Positions 1 through 7,500 of a stretch of 34,948 bases of DNA are shown here, one piece after another. Positions within the stretch are counted from its first letter, which is position 1. The number at the start of each line of letters is the position of its first letter. Under the pieces are notes generated by a model that saw nothing but the letters and a program-made list of their open reading frames with translations, was not told where the DNA came from and made no database searches. Source of the stretch: Candidatus Magasanikiibacteriota bacterium. Its GTDB lineage: Bacteria; Patescibacteriota; Patescibacteriia; Magasanikbacterales; UBA922. The DNA lies in NCBI GenBank assembly GCA_003518365.1, contig DOYU01000022.1, positions 104,693 to 139,640 on the forward strand, read 5' to 3'. Made by a program: the position numbers and the translations under genes.

Positions 1-639
1 GGGTACCCAAGTGTGCAGACGTTTACGATTCAGTCATCATTCAAATTTGACAATGATCCTGCGATAGTCCAGTCTGCAATTCAAAAACTGCTTACCACAG
101 AAAGACAAAAACCACTGGCAGTGCCGGAAGAACAGGTCCTCGATATTATCGAGCGTTACAGTGCGCGGTATCAGGAACAGCTTGCCGAGCTGGTCGATGT
201 GATCAATGAAGTCGCTGTCCATATCCCAAAGCGAAGAAAACGAAAATTGCATATCGGCTTGTTTGGGTATTCTCGTACCATGGGAAAAAAACATCTCCCT
301 CGCGCGATTACCTTTACTGCGTCTCTCTATTCTCTTGGGGTGCCCCCCGAGCTTCTTGGGTTAGATGCACTGACAGAGGAAGATATGGCGGTTATCAAAG
401 AAGTGTATCCAAGTATTGATCTGGATTTGAAAGATGCGATTCGATTTGTAGATATGGATTCGCCATATTTGCCAACAGCGGTGAAAGACAGAGTTGTATC
501 ATGGTATGGAGATGTCTCGCAAGACACCGAACATATCGTTGCAACAAAACAGATTTGTAACGCGATGATGTCGCATAGCAATGATGATCTTTCGCATCTC
601 GTTCTTCTCGCTGCACAGCGTCGGGGATTTTTGGGATAG
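1..639 (+). CDS. ppcA: Archaeal-type phosphoenolpyruvate carboxylase, C-terminal part
   Basis: This is the 3' end of a gene cut by the window edge; the frame is open to base 1, so the first in-frame GTG (13) is not taken as the start. About 212 residues are visible. They match the end of the archaeal-type PEP carboxylase (PEPcase_2): an IGLFGYSR stretch followed by LPRAITFTASLYSLGVPP, where the family has a conserved arginine/glycine-rich active-site region. The full family is about 500 residues, so more than half lies upstream. The enzyme carboxylates PEP to oxaloacetate in the cytoplasm; oxaloacetate is the usual precursor of aspartate, the substrate of the NadB encoded further on, though that link is inference. 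The gene ends in TAG. Confidence 0.85.
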   Translation, partial: GYPSVQTFTIQSSFKFDNDPAIVQSAIQKLLTTERQKPLAVPEEQVLDIIERYSARYQEQLAELVDVINEVAVHIPKRRKRKLHIGLFGYSRTMGKKHLPRAITFTASLYSLGVPPELLGLDALTEEDMAVIKEVYPSIDLDLKDAIRFVDMDSPYLPTAVKDRVVSWYGDVSQDTEHIVATKQICNAMMSHSNDDLSHLVLLAAQRRGFLG

Positions 640-680
640 AGGATAGGTGTTAGAGTTTTAGAGTCTTAGGTGATAGCTTT

Positions 681-770
681 CCTGTCCCGATTAAATCGGG
701 ATGATTCAGGATCTCTCCCCAGAAAGACGTTGCTCGGTCAGAAAGATGCTGAAATAAATTCAGCATGACA
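681..770. repeat. REP-like dispersed repeat, copy 1
   Basis: This roughly 90-bp stretch shares CAGGATCTCTC, GAAAGACGT, CTGAAATAAATT and ATGACA, in the same order, with a second copy at 17149-17229. Its right end holds a hairpin (ATGCTGAA ataaa TTCAGCAT) and its left end another (CCCGATT aaATCGGG). The two copies differ at the bases that pair in the terminal hairpin (GCTGAA/TTCAGC here, TTCTGAA/TTTAGAA there), as expected for a folded element under pairing constraint. Confidence 0.6.
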
Positions 771-817
771 AAAAGACACTATTACCTATAAGCTATTAGC
801 TATAAACTCCAAAGTAT

Positions 818-846
818 TTCACACGACTTTCTATGTGTGCTATACT
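818..846 (+). promoter_or_regulatory. Sigma-70-type promoter of the 908 gene
   Basis: TTCACA and TATACT are separated by 17 bases. The expected start near 853 gives a leader of about 55 bases containing the right arm of the word-array pair. Confidence 0.6.
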
Positions 847-907
847 TTCTTCGAAGCGTCCTAATACCTAATTCTCTAACTCTCTAAAACTCTAACCCGC
901 CTGTCAT

Positions 908-1243
908 ATGTTCGATACACCACAAGATTTGTTATATATTGTATTGTCATTTTGTATTTTGTGGTTTACGGTATTCTTGTGTTGGCTTTTGTATCAGGCG
1001 GCGCGGGTGTTGAAAAATGCAAATGAGATTATCGAGAATGTCACGAATAAACTCGAGCTTATTTCAGACGCAGTAGAATTTATCAGAAAAAAAGTAGACA
1101 ATGTGAGTGATCACATGGGATCTGTGAGCAAGTTTTTTACTGGGACGATTGGGAATATGGTGATGAATAAACTGACAAGTCAATTGGAGAAAAAAATTTC
1201 AGGAGAAGATGGTGGAAAGAAAAAAAAGGCGAAGAAGAAGTAA
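908..1243 (+). CDS. Small single-pass membrane protein with coiled coil
   Basis: The 111-residue product is not a family I can name. Residues about 8-34 form one hydrophobic membrane segment, followed by a heptad-like amphipathic helix (about 35-70: ANEIIENVTNKLELISDAVE), a glycine-containing middle and a strongly basic tail ending in KKKKAKKK. The topology recalls the short DUF948-like proteins: an N-terminal anchor with a helical cytoplasmic part. The gene stands alone, with its own promoter (818-846) and an intrinsic terminator directly after the stop. The basic tail could bind nucleic acid or acidic lipid, but nothing in the sequence decides this. Confidence 0.75.
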   Translation: MFDTPQDLLYIVLSFCILWFTVFLCWLLYQAARVLKNANEIIENVTNKLELISDAVEFIRKKVDNVSDHMGSVSKFFTGTIGNMVMNKLTSQLEKKISGEDGGKKKKAKKK

Positions 1244-1260
1244 GGAAGAAATACAAAAAT

Positions 1261-1287
1261 AAAAAAACTCCGATGAGGAGTTTTTTG
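1261..1287 (+). terminator. Intrinsic terminator after the 908 gene
   Basis: AAACTCC and GGAGTTT pair around a five-base loop (GATGA), with an A-run before and a T-run after. It could work on both strands. Confidence 0.85.
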
Positions 1288-1295
1288 TGTTATAA

Positions 1296-1352
1296 AAATG
1301 TAGGGGCGGGTGCGGTTCTCGTGGAGAACCGCACCCTGTGACTGTTGCCCCT
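1296..1352 (-). terminator. Large 3' hairpin and terminator of unit A
   Basis: A perfect 13-bp stem (1308-1320 with 1324-1336) has a three-base loop. An outer AGGGGC/GCCCCT pair (1302-1307, 1347-1352) closes it across an asymmetric internal loop holding a CAGTCA box on the minus strand. A short T-tract follows in the minus-strand direction (1296-1300). Confidence 0.75.
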
Positions 1353-1363
1353 CAGGTGCCCTA

Positions 1364-1777
1364 CTACTTTAAGTTCGGGCTGTCGGAGACATCCATGATG
1401 TCTCCGATGGACATTCTCATGCACGAAGGCTCGTCGCCGTTGAACGCGCAGAGCGGCTGCATGGCGGTGATGTGCCATGTCGGCTCTCCGGAGTTTTCGT
1501 AGCATTTGACGTAGCGGATCGGATCCATCGTTCGATAGCATGAGATCGTGCCACTCGTCTCGATGCTCTTGATCTTCTTGCCGGTAGCATCGAAGAGTTC
1601 GCACTTCGTGATGCCTCTCTCCTTAAGGAGGAATTCTCCAGGATTCTTGCAGATGGGAATTTCCTGCACGAGCTGGGTCGGCTCTACCACCTTCTGCTTC
1701 GGTTTCGGCTCCTCGCAGCCGGTGAAGGAAGCGAAGACCGAAAGGATGGCGAGGACGATCAGGCTGAGCTTGGTCAC
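1364..1777 (-). CDS. Small lipoprotein, unit A (unknown function)
   Basis: I take the GTG at 1777 as the start because an AGGAGAG Shine-Dalgarno lies seven bases before it; an ATG nine codons upstream (1804) has no such site. The 137-residue product begins with a positive residue, a hydrophobic segment (LSLIVLAILSVFA) and FTGC, which fits a lipoprotein signal peptide with the lipidated cysteine at about residue 21. The mature part has four or five further cysteines and no family I recognise. Base composition and codon choice are much richer in G+C than in the flanking genes. The gene is transcribed alone from its own promoter (1861-1889) and ends in a very strong hairpin. It is one of six such units in this window. 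Confidence 0.7.
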   Translation of the reverse strand: MTKLSLIVLAILSVFASFTGCEEPKPKQKVVEPTQLVQEIPICKNPGEFLLKERGITKCELFDATGKKIKSIETSGTISCYRTMDPIRYVKCYENSGEPTWHITAMQPLCAFNGDEPSCMRMSIGDIMDVSDSPNLK

Positions 1778-1823
1778 GGCGTTCTCTCCTGCGCGTTTGC
1801 GCATCTGGGGGCGTCGATAGAGA

Positions 1824-1844
1824 GTTCACCATCGTTGGTGAATA
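1824..1844 (-). other. Leader hairpin of unit A
   Basis: TTCACCA and TGGTGAA pair around a short loop in the roughly 75-base leader between the predicted start site and the GTG start. It could protect the mRNA 5' end. Confidence 0.4.
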
Positions 1845-1860
1845 CTCCAAATGACCAATA

Positions 1861-1889
1861 TGCATATCATATTTTTTTCGTTTTGTCAA
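1861..1889 (-). promoter_or_regulatory. Promoter of unit A
   Basis: On the minus strand, a perfect TTGACA (1884-1889) is followed after 17 bases by TATGCA (1861-1866). It directly abuts the terminator of unit B. Confidence 0.7.
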
Positions 1890-1901
1890 GAGGATGCAAA
1901 C

Positions 1902-1930
1902 AAAAAAACAGCATACACTGCTGTTTTTTT
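1902..1930 (-). terminator. Terminator of unit B (bidirectional shape)
   Basis: ACAGC and GCTGT pair around a seven-base loop and are flanked by seven A and seven T, so the signal is complete on the minus strand after unit B. Confidence 0.75.
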
Positions 1931-1935
1931 GACTG

Positions 1936-1974
1936 TCCCCGAACGCTCCCATGCTGCGTAGTCCCGTTCGGGGA
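1936..1974 (-). repeat. 3' hairpin of unit B
   Basis: A perfect 10-bp stem (1936-1945 with 1965-1974) encloses 19 bases. It lies between the stop codon and the terminator. GGGGACAGTCA on the minus strand joins the two, matching the GGGATCAGTCA found after units E and F. Confidence 0.6.
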
Positions 1975-2001
1975 ACATGTCAGACGCGGGGAGCGTCAGG
2001 G

Positions 2002-2364
2002 TTAGGTTGTCATGCGGACAGTAAAGTTCGCGTTGTGGAGCTGGGTGCGTCCGACAGAGAGGCGGAGTTTGTTCGCCATCTCAGTCGAGTTCTCAACGTT
2101 CAGATAGATCGTTCCGTCATTATGAACTACGAGGCAGACCCCGATGATCGTCAGGTTCATGCCGGTCTCGAAGCCGGTGAGCACCAATCGCGATGAGCCG
2201 TTGTTGTTGATGACTTCGGCACGGCGGTTATTCGCCAGCCATTTCCTGATGGTGAGGCGTGTGCCGAACTTACAGTTGGAGAGGTTGATGCTCATCCTTC
2301 CAGTGCGCGAGATTGATACTACGACGTTTTCAAGGCGACGAGTTGGTTCCTTGACTGGATCCAT
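2002..2364 (-). CDS. Hypothetical protein, unit B
   Basis: The start is set at the ATG at 2364 because GGAGGA lies five bases upstream; the longer frame to 2400 would begin inside the promoter. The 120-residue product has no signal peptide or membrane segment. It looks beta-rich, with alternating hydrophobic residues (MNLTIIGVCLVVHN, GTIYLNVEN), an RLTIRKW segment and several basic residues. I do not recognise a family. Like the other units it is G+C-rich, monocistronic, has a TTGACA promoter (2391-2419) and a strong ribosome site, and ends in a long hairpin plus terminator. It sits head-to-tail upstream of unit A. Confidence 0.6.
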   Translation of the reverse strand: MDPVKEPTRRLENVVVSISRTGRMSINLSNCKFGTRLTIRKWLANNRRAEVINNNGSSRLVLTGFETGMNLTIIGVCLVVHNDGTIYLNVENSTEMANKLRLSVGRTQLHNANFTVRMTT

Positions 2365-2390
2365 GGTGTTCCTCCAAGGTGGTTTGCAAA

Positions 2391-2419
2391 ACCGTATCAT
2401 CGGTGGGGGAGATTGTCAA
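2391..2419 (-). promoter_or_regulatory. Promoter of unit B
   Basis: On the minus strand, a perfect TTGACA (2414-2419) is followed after 17 bases by TACGGT, a weak -10. Its position about 45 bases before the ATG supports it. Confidence 0.5.
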
Positions 2420-2444
2420 GGCTTGTAGGAAAAAACATACAGAT

Positions 2445-2473
2445 AAAAAAAGAATCACAAGAAAATGATTCTT
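2445..2473 (-). terminator. Terminator of the ppa operon
   Basis: AAGAATCA and TGATTCTT pair around eight bases and are followed on the minus strand by a T-run (2445-2451). Confidence 0.75.
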
Positions 2474-2546
2474 CAAGGCGACATAAAGAGGGTAGACAGT
2501 CGCAACGTTCATTGTGTAAATGCGATGTTAGGCAATATACCATTTT

Positions 2547-2834
2547 TTATTCTTCAAAATCCTGAAAGTAACGGTATTCGCATTTCATATTTGTTTTCTT
2601 TTCAAACTCAGCGATCTCTACTCTGATTTGTCGTAATCCAATCCAAACACATTGTATTTCATCGATACCATGAGCATAGAAAATTTTTTCATAGGTAGGA
2701 CCAGAAATTTTGCATGCACACCGGCGATCTTCATGTGATGATTTTGGATCACGTTCCGGTTGACCTATTGAAATCTCCACGAAGTCTTTTGTGTCGATAA
2801 GGGGATATGTTGCTTTTATCATTGCTTTACTCAT
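2547..2834 (-). CDS. DUF6968-like small protein
   Basis: The 95-residue product has the layout I associate with the DUF6968 family: an early VEISIGQPERDP segment, a short cysteine-containing strand (CACKISG), then a helical part with GIDEIQCVWIGLRQIRVEI. The family match is from memory and moderate. No signal peptide or membrane segment is seen. It is the last gene of a three-gene minus-strand operon, 14 bases after the ParB-like gene, and is followed by an intrinsic terminator. Base composition is AT-rich like the bulk genome, unlike units A and B next to it. Confidence 0.55.
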   Translation of the reverse strand: MSKAMIKATYPLIDTKDFVEISIGQPERDPKSSHEDRRCACKISGPTYEKIFYAHGIDEIQCVWIGLRQIRVEIAEFEKKTNMKCEYRYFQDFEE

Positions 2835-2848
2835 AACATGTTGATTTG

Positions 2849-3388
2849 TTATTTTTGATTAAAGCTGTCTCTCATATACTGTGGCATGTCTATAGACATA
2901 TCGTCAACCATTCTTTTCGTTTTTTCTGCAACGGTATAAAATTGATTTACTTTCAAAAAATGATCTTTTAATTCTAGAACACACTCATTAATGGAATTAT
3001 TTGTATGTGGTCTAAAAACTTCTGCACTATTGTTCATTTTTTGAATCTCTTTACAATCATTGTCATTTTCAAAGAGTATAGCTGGAATTTTTGATTTTGT
3101 AAGAGATGCCGCTGTAGTTCGATGATTGCCGTCTAGAGCAAAATATTTCACCTGCGGGTGATTATTTTTAAAATCATCAAATTTCTTCTTAATTTTTTTA
3201 TCAAAAGCAGACGCTACCAATTCTTTTGGTAAGATTATTGTTCTCGCAATAATATCAGCGCAATGCTTTTGAAAAATTCTAAAATACAATTTTAAAATTA
3301 CTCCATCGCTCACTCCTATTTGCAAGTCGTAAATAGGGTAGTCATCCATTGTTACAATTTCATTGTCTGCTACTTCTAATAATTTCAT
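2849..3388 (-). CDS. ParB/sulfiredoxin-fold-like protein
   Basis: The 179-residue product carries, around residues 95-107, the motif YFALDGNHRTTAA, which matches the phosphate-binding signature (DGxHR) of the ParB/Srx fold. The preceding helix with a long basic stretch (KKIKKKFDDFKNN) and the following strand (IPAILFEN) fit that fold. ParB/Srx proteins include CTP-dependent partition proteins, nucleases and kinase-like enzymes, so the activity is open. No helix-turn-helix DNA-binding domain follows, and no parA is nearby, so a partition role is unlikely. It lies 42 bases downstream of the pyrophosphatase gene. No Shine-Dalgarno precedes the ATG. Confidence 0.65.
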   Translation of the reverse strand: MKLLEVADNEIVTMDDYPIYDLQIGVSDGVILKLYFRIFQKHCADIIARTIILPKELVASAFDKKIKKKFDDFKNNHPQVKYFALDGNHRTTAASLTKSKIPAILFENDNDCKEIQKMNNSAEVFRPHTNNSINECVLELKDHFLKVNQFYTVAEKTKRMVDDMSIDMPQYMRDSFNQK

Positions 3389-3430
3389 AATTTATGATGT
3401 TTTAACACATATCCATTTTTTTAGGGTACT

Positions 3431-3880
3431 TTATTCATCCTCTTTAGTACTTATTCTACACGAATCAATCAGTTTGATTGCTTCTTCGTATCCAAGGAAT
3501 CTACCAATAGTAACCTGTTTGTCTGGACGATCGTCAAAATAGTGTTTTCCAAAATCACGAATCTTTTTTTCTATTGTTGCGTCTACCATAATGTTTTCAT
3601 TTGATAGCCGGCATAAAATTTTGTGATCTTCCTCACCATTTTCAATCGATTCAACCATGCCTATCGGTTCCACTTCTACAATATCTCTGGAAGTGAGTGA
3701 TTTTGATGTTATCACATAACAATCAAGATGATCTCCGTCGCCACTAATCGTATTTAGCAAAAAGCCATAAGCATATGGATAAGGTTTATATACAGTTTTT
3801 GTTTTTATGTATTCAAGTGTTTGTTCGTTGTAGATAGGACGTTGATTTGTTCCAGCGTCTACTTCAATGAATGCTTTCAT
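3431..3880 (-). CDS. ppa: Inorganic pyrophosphatase (family I, short divergent form)
   Basis: The protein hydrolyses pyrophosphate to two phosphates in the cytoplasm, using Mg2+ held by aspartates. The signature DGDHLDCYV (residues about 48-56) gives the D-x-x-D metal-binding cluster, preceded by YPYAYGF. GEEDHKIL holds the second acidic/lysine group, and the end has a tyrosine (KHYF) and a basic VTIGRFLGYEEA helix. At 149 residues it is shorter than the usual 170-180 and matches a distinct small subfamily with VECEPIG-type wording, seen here as VEVEPIGM. It is first in an operon with the ParB-like and DUF6968-like genes, so it may be an accessory rather than the main housekeeping enzyme. The double-hairpin repeat lies just upstream. 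Confidence 0.85.
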   Translation of the reverse strand: MKAFIEVDAGTNQRPIYNEQTLEYIKTKTVYKPYPYAYGFLLNTISGDGDHLDCYVITSKSLTSRDIVEVEPIGMVESIENGEEDHKILCRLSNENIMVDATIEKKIRDFGKHYFDDRPDKQVTIGRFLGYEEAIKLIDSCRISTKEDE

Positions 3881-3923
3881 AACATATTGCTTAGGAACAT
3901 TGTACTTTTGTTCTACTATGCTA

Positions 3924-4004
3924 GCTCCATAGTCCCGAAGGGCTGTGGAGCTTCATTGCTTTTGTGTGGCAGGATGGCTCCACAGGGCTGCGCCACTATG
4001 GAGC
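3924..4004. repeat. Double-hairpin inverted repeat (REP/MITE-like)
   Basis: Two 28-base arms (3924-3951 and 3977-4004) are inverted copies: the first ten and last nine bases are identical and the central nine differ. Each arm is also a hairpin on its own (GCTCCATAG/CTGTGGAGC), with inner pairing ccc-gaa-ggg in one and ggc-tgc-gcc in the other. The differing centres each keep their own pairing, which points to a folded element. It lies upstream of ppa and of unit C. Confidence 0.65.
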
Positions 4005-4081
4005 CGGCTGAGCATTCATAATGGGTATATGAACATATAAAAAGAAGTATATCTTCCATATCTGCACTGGTCAATGGCAAC

Positions 4082-4110
4082 TTGACGCCACCCAAAAACA
4101 ATGATTTTAT
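4082..4110 (+). promoter_or_regulatory. Promoter of unit C
   Basis: TTGACG (4082-4087) is followed after 17 bases by TTTTAT (4105-4110). The -10 is imperfect, but the position about 30 bases before the ATG fits. Confidence 0.5.
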
Positions 4111-4139
4111 GTATGTGGCTGACAATACGGAGGTAAGCC

Positions 4140-4331
4140 ATGTTTCAACTGCAGTGGCAAGAGGGATATCTGGATCGCCATTACACCCTCACTGCGGAAA
4201 AGCGTGAGGATGCTGAACGCGAAGCGTGCAAAGTGTGGGCGGGCATACGAAGTTCTCACGCGTTTTTGCAGCTTCCTGCCCTCAGCGCGGAGGCCTCCTT
4301 CGTCGAGGTCACTTCTCTCAAGATCCTCTAG
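4140..4331 (+). CDS. Small protein, unit C (63 residues)
   Basis: The ATG is preceded by GGAGGT with a five-base gap, one of the best ribosome sites in the window. The product is soluble with no signal peptide: an aromatic start (MFQLQWQEGYLDRHYTL), a charged helix (TAEKREDAEREACKVWAG) and an uncharged C-terminus. No family recognised. G+C-rich codons, its own promoter (4082-4110) and a strong terminator (4346-4387) make it the only plus-strand member of the GC-rich unit group. It lies upstream of dnaE but is insulated from it by the terminator. Confidence 0.65.
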   Translation: MFQLQWQEGYLDRHYTLTAEKREDAEREACKVWAGIRSSHAFLQLPALSAEASFVEVTSLKIL

Positions 4332-4345
4332 TCTTCCTGCCGTCA

Positions 4346-4387
4346 GAGCCTGCCACACATTATGTGTCGCAGGCTCGTTCTTTTTTC
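4346..4387 (+). terminator. Terminator of unit C
   Basis: GAGCCTGC pairs with GCAGGCTC, with an inner ACAC/GTGT extension, then GTTCTTTTTTC. Confidence 0.9.
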
Positions 4388-4451
4388 AACTAGACAACCC
4401 ACCTCGAAACCAGTACCATACGTATACTATGGCAGAATTCGTCCACCTTCA

Positions 4452-4497
4452 CCCTGCACTAGAGCTTTCGGCTTTCAGCCTCTCGCTCAGTACAGGG
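4452..4497 (+). other. Structured leader upstream of dnaE
   Basis: CCCTGCACT pairs with AGTACAGGG with one mismatch, and an inner AGAG/CTCT pair forms a long hairpin about 30 bases before the dnaE start. No T-run follows, so it is not a simple terminator. No clear promoter was seen between 4388 and 4525. Confidence 0.35.
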
Positions 4498-4525
4498 CAG
4501 GCGTCCATTTGATAGTCGTTTTCCC

Positions 4526-7500
4526 ATGAATTTTACACACCTCCACGTCCATTCGCATTACTCTTTGCTCGATGGACTCGTCAAAATCAAACCGCTTGTC
4601 AAAACCGCTAAAGAGCGCGGTTTTTCGGCTTTGGCACTGACAGATAATGGATCTATGTACGGGGCGATAGAGTTCTATAAAGTGTGCCAGGCAGAGGGAA
4701 TAAAGCCGATCATTGGGTTCAAGGCATATATCGCACCACGAAAACTGACAGATAAAGATCTGGAAAAAGATAAAGAATGGTATACACTTATTTTGCTTGC
4801 AGAGAATTTTGATGGGTATCGCAATCTGATGAAACTCTCGTCTATCGGTCACCTCGACGGATTTTTTAACGGCAAGCCTCGCCTGGATAAAGAAACTCTC
4901 AAAACGTATGCGGATGGCATTATTGCATTGTCTGGTGATATTCAGGGAGAGGTACAACAGCTTTTGAAAGCAAATAAGATAGAGGATGCGAAAAAAACAG
5001 CAAAAGAGTATGAAGAAATTTTTGGGAAGAATGATTTTTATCTTGAACTGCAAGATCATCCTGCAATAGAAGGACAGATCGATGTCAATACAAAACTTAT
5101 AGCCCTTTCCGAAGCGACAGGCATCCCAAAAGTCGTGACGCGCGATGTTCATTATCTGCATCAAGATGATGCCGAAGCGCAAGATGTACTCCGGTGTATT
5201 TCCGGAGGACTGCGTGTGGATATGGGGAATCGTGAGGACTTCCGTCATGTAGACAGATCACTCAATACTGCTGAAGATATTATGTCCCGCTTTCGTCATG
5301 TTCCTGATGCTATAGAAAATACTGTCAAAATTGCAGAACGAGTGAATATAGAAATCGAGCTGGATCAGTGGCACTTTGCACCAGTAGATTTGCCACCAAA
5401 CAAAACATCAGACGAGACACTTCGAGATGAAGCGTTTGCATGCGCGCCACATTTTTATCCGGAGATGGGAGATGAAATTACGGATCGTATAGAATACGAA
5501 CTTGAGATTATCAAAGAAAAAGGGTACTCGCCGTACTTCATCTGTGTGGCAGACTATGTTCGCTATGCAAAAGATAATGGGATTGTAGAATCCACTCGTG
5601 GATCTGCTGCTGGGTCGCTTGTTTCCTATGTGCTCGGCATCACGACCGTGGATCCGATCCGATTCAAATTGCCATTTGAAAGATTTTTGAATCCCTTCCG
5701 TCCGAGTCCTCCTGATGTGGATACAGACTTTGCCGATGATCGTCGCGACGACATGATCGCCTATGTTACAAAAAAATATGGCGCAGATAAAGTGGCGCAG
5801 ATTATTACGTTTGGAACTATGGCAGCGCGCGCAGCAGTGCGAGACGTGGGTCGCGCGCTCGGACTTTCCTATAGCTTTTGTGACCAAGTCGCAAAACTGA
5901 TTCCCCAAGGAGCGCAAGGATTTCCGATGACGATCGAACGTGCATTGAAAGAAGAACCTGATTTGAAAAAATTGTTTGATAGTAATGATGACGTGCATCG
6001 ACTTCTCACCCTTGCTCAAAAAGTAGAAGGCTGTGCGCGGCATACGTCTATTCATGCTGCCGGCGTGGTGATTTCTCCCACACCACTTGTTGACTTCACG
6101 CCAGTGCAGCGAGAAAGTGGGGGAGACAGAATTTTGACACAGTACAGCATGTACGATGTCGAAGCGGCTGGTGTATTGAAAAACGACTTTCTTGGAATTC
6201 GAAATCTTTCTATTCTCGGAAAAGCGGTGGAAATCGTACAGAAAACAACGGGAGAAGAAGTGGATATTTATCATCTGCCACTCGATGATACAAAAACATT
6301 TGACATGATTTCTCGCGGAGAGACCATGGGTGTGTTTCAGTTTGGCAGCTCTGGCATGATTCGCTGGATCAAAGAACTTCGTCCGACAAATATTGACGAT
6401 ATCATGGCTATGGTAGCGCTGTACCGTCCTGGACCAATGGACTTTATTCCAGAATATATCAAGCGCGCGCATGATCCGAGTACGATCGACTATCCTCATC
6501 CTGATCTTGAAGAAACACTCGAAAAATCTCTTGGTCTTCTTATCTACCAAGATGATGTCATGCTTACTGCTATCAAACTTGCTGGCTACGATTGGCTCGA
6601 AGCAGACAAATTCCGCAAAGCCATGGGAAAGAAAATTCCTGAACTCATGAAAGAACAGGAAAAAAAGTTTAAAGATGGGTGTATTGCCAATCATCACCCA
6701 AGAGAATTGGTCAATGATCTGTGGGAGCGTATCAAGCCATTTGCCACGTATGCGTTCAACAAAGCGCATGCGGCGAGCTATGGGATTGTTGCGTACCAGA
6801 CAGCGTACATGAAGGCAAATTATCCAGTGCAATACATGACGGCTATTTTGCAGGCAGAAGCAAGTGATATAGAAAAAGTCGCTGCGATTGTACATGAAGG
6901 AAGTCGCATGGGGATCACGGTGTTGCCACCGGACGTGAATGAAAGTTTCAAAAACTTTGCCATGACGAGTAAAGCAGGGGAGCCTGGCAAGATCCGGTTT
7001 GGGCTCACGGCTATCAAAAATGTTGGAGAGCATATCTGCGATATGATCTATCGTGAGCGAAAGGAACATGGACAGTACACAAGTCTAGAAAATTTTTTGG
7101 AGCGGGTGACGGATAAAGATTTGAATAAAAAATCACTTGAAAGTTTGATCCAAGCAGGGGCGCTGGATTGTTTTCATCAAGATCGTGGCGTATTGCTTGC
7201 CAATATTGAAAACATTTTATTTTATTCAAAACATCAAAAAGAACAAGGCGTGACGAATCAAGGATCATTGTTTGCCGGTACTACTATTTCGCTTGACGAT
7301 AGTGTGGTCTTGAAAGATGCGCCGGTCGCGACCATGGATGATAAACTGCTTTGGGAAAAAACATTGCTTGGTATTTATGTGTCGTCGCATCCATTTGCAA
7401 AATACGAGCATCTGTTTCGCAACGCACTCACAGCGATGAGTGATATAGAACATGTGCAGCGAGATGAATGGGTGATTACCGGCGGTGTGATTGACGCCGC

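Larger units (their letters stand above)
649..896. repeat. Inverted word-array pair (GTTAGAGTTTTAGAG)
   Basis: A 15-base word at 649-663 recurs as its exact reverse complement at 882-896. The surroundings repeat variants of TTAGAG, TTAGGT and TATTAG in both arms, with a second set (ctattagctataa) at 780-810. The pair encloses a REP-like element (681-770) and the promoter of the downstream membrane-protein gene, and its right arm lies in that gene's leader. No coding potential is seen here. Confidence 0.6.

Noticed and set aside
4204..4512. Plus-strand frame overlapping unit C
   Set aside because: It crosses the unit C terminator in another frame and is arginine/serine/leucine-rich; the 4140 start has the good ribosome site.
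4487..5248. Minus-strand frame of 253 codons over the dnaE start
   Set aside because: Antisense to the PHP domain, with shadow-type composition and no promoter.
5408..7069. Long open frame of 553 codons on the minus strand
   Set aside because: It is fully antisense to the dnaE core, is rich in Cys, His, Arg and Phe typical of shadow frames, and has no ribosome site.
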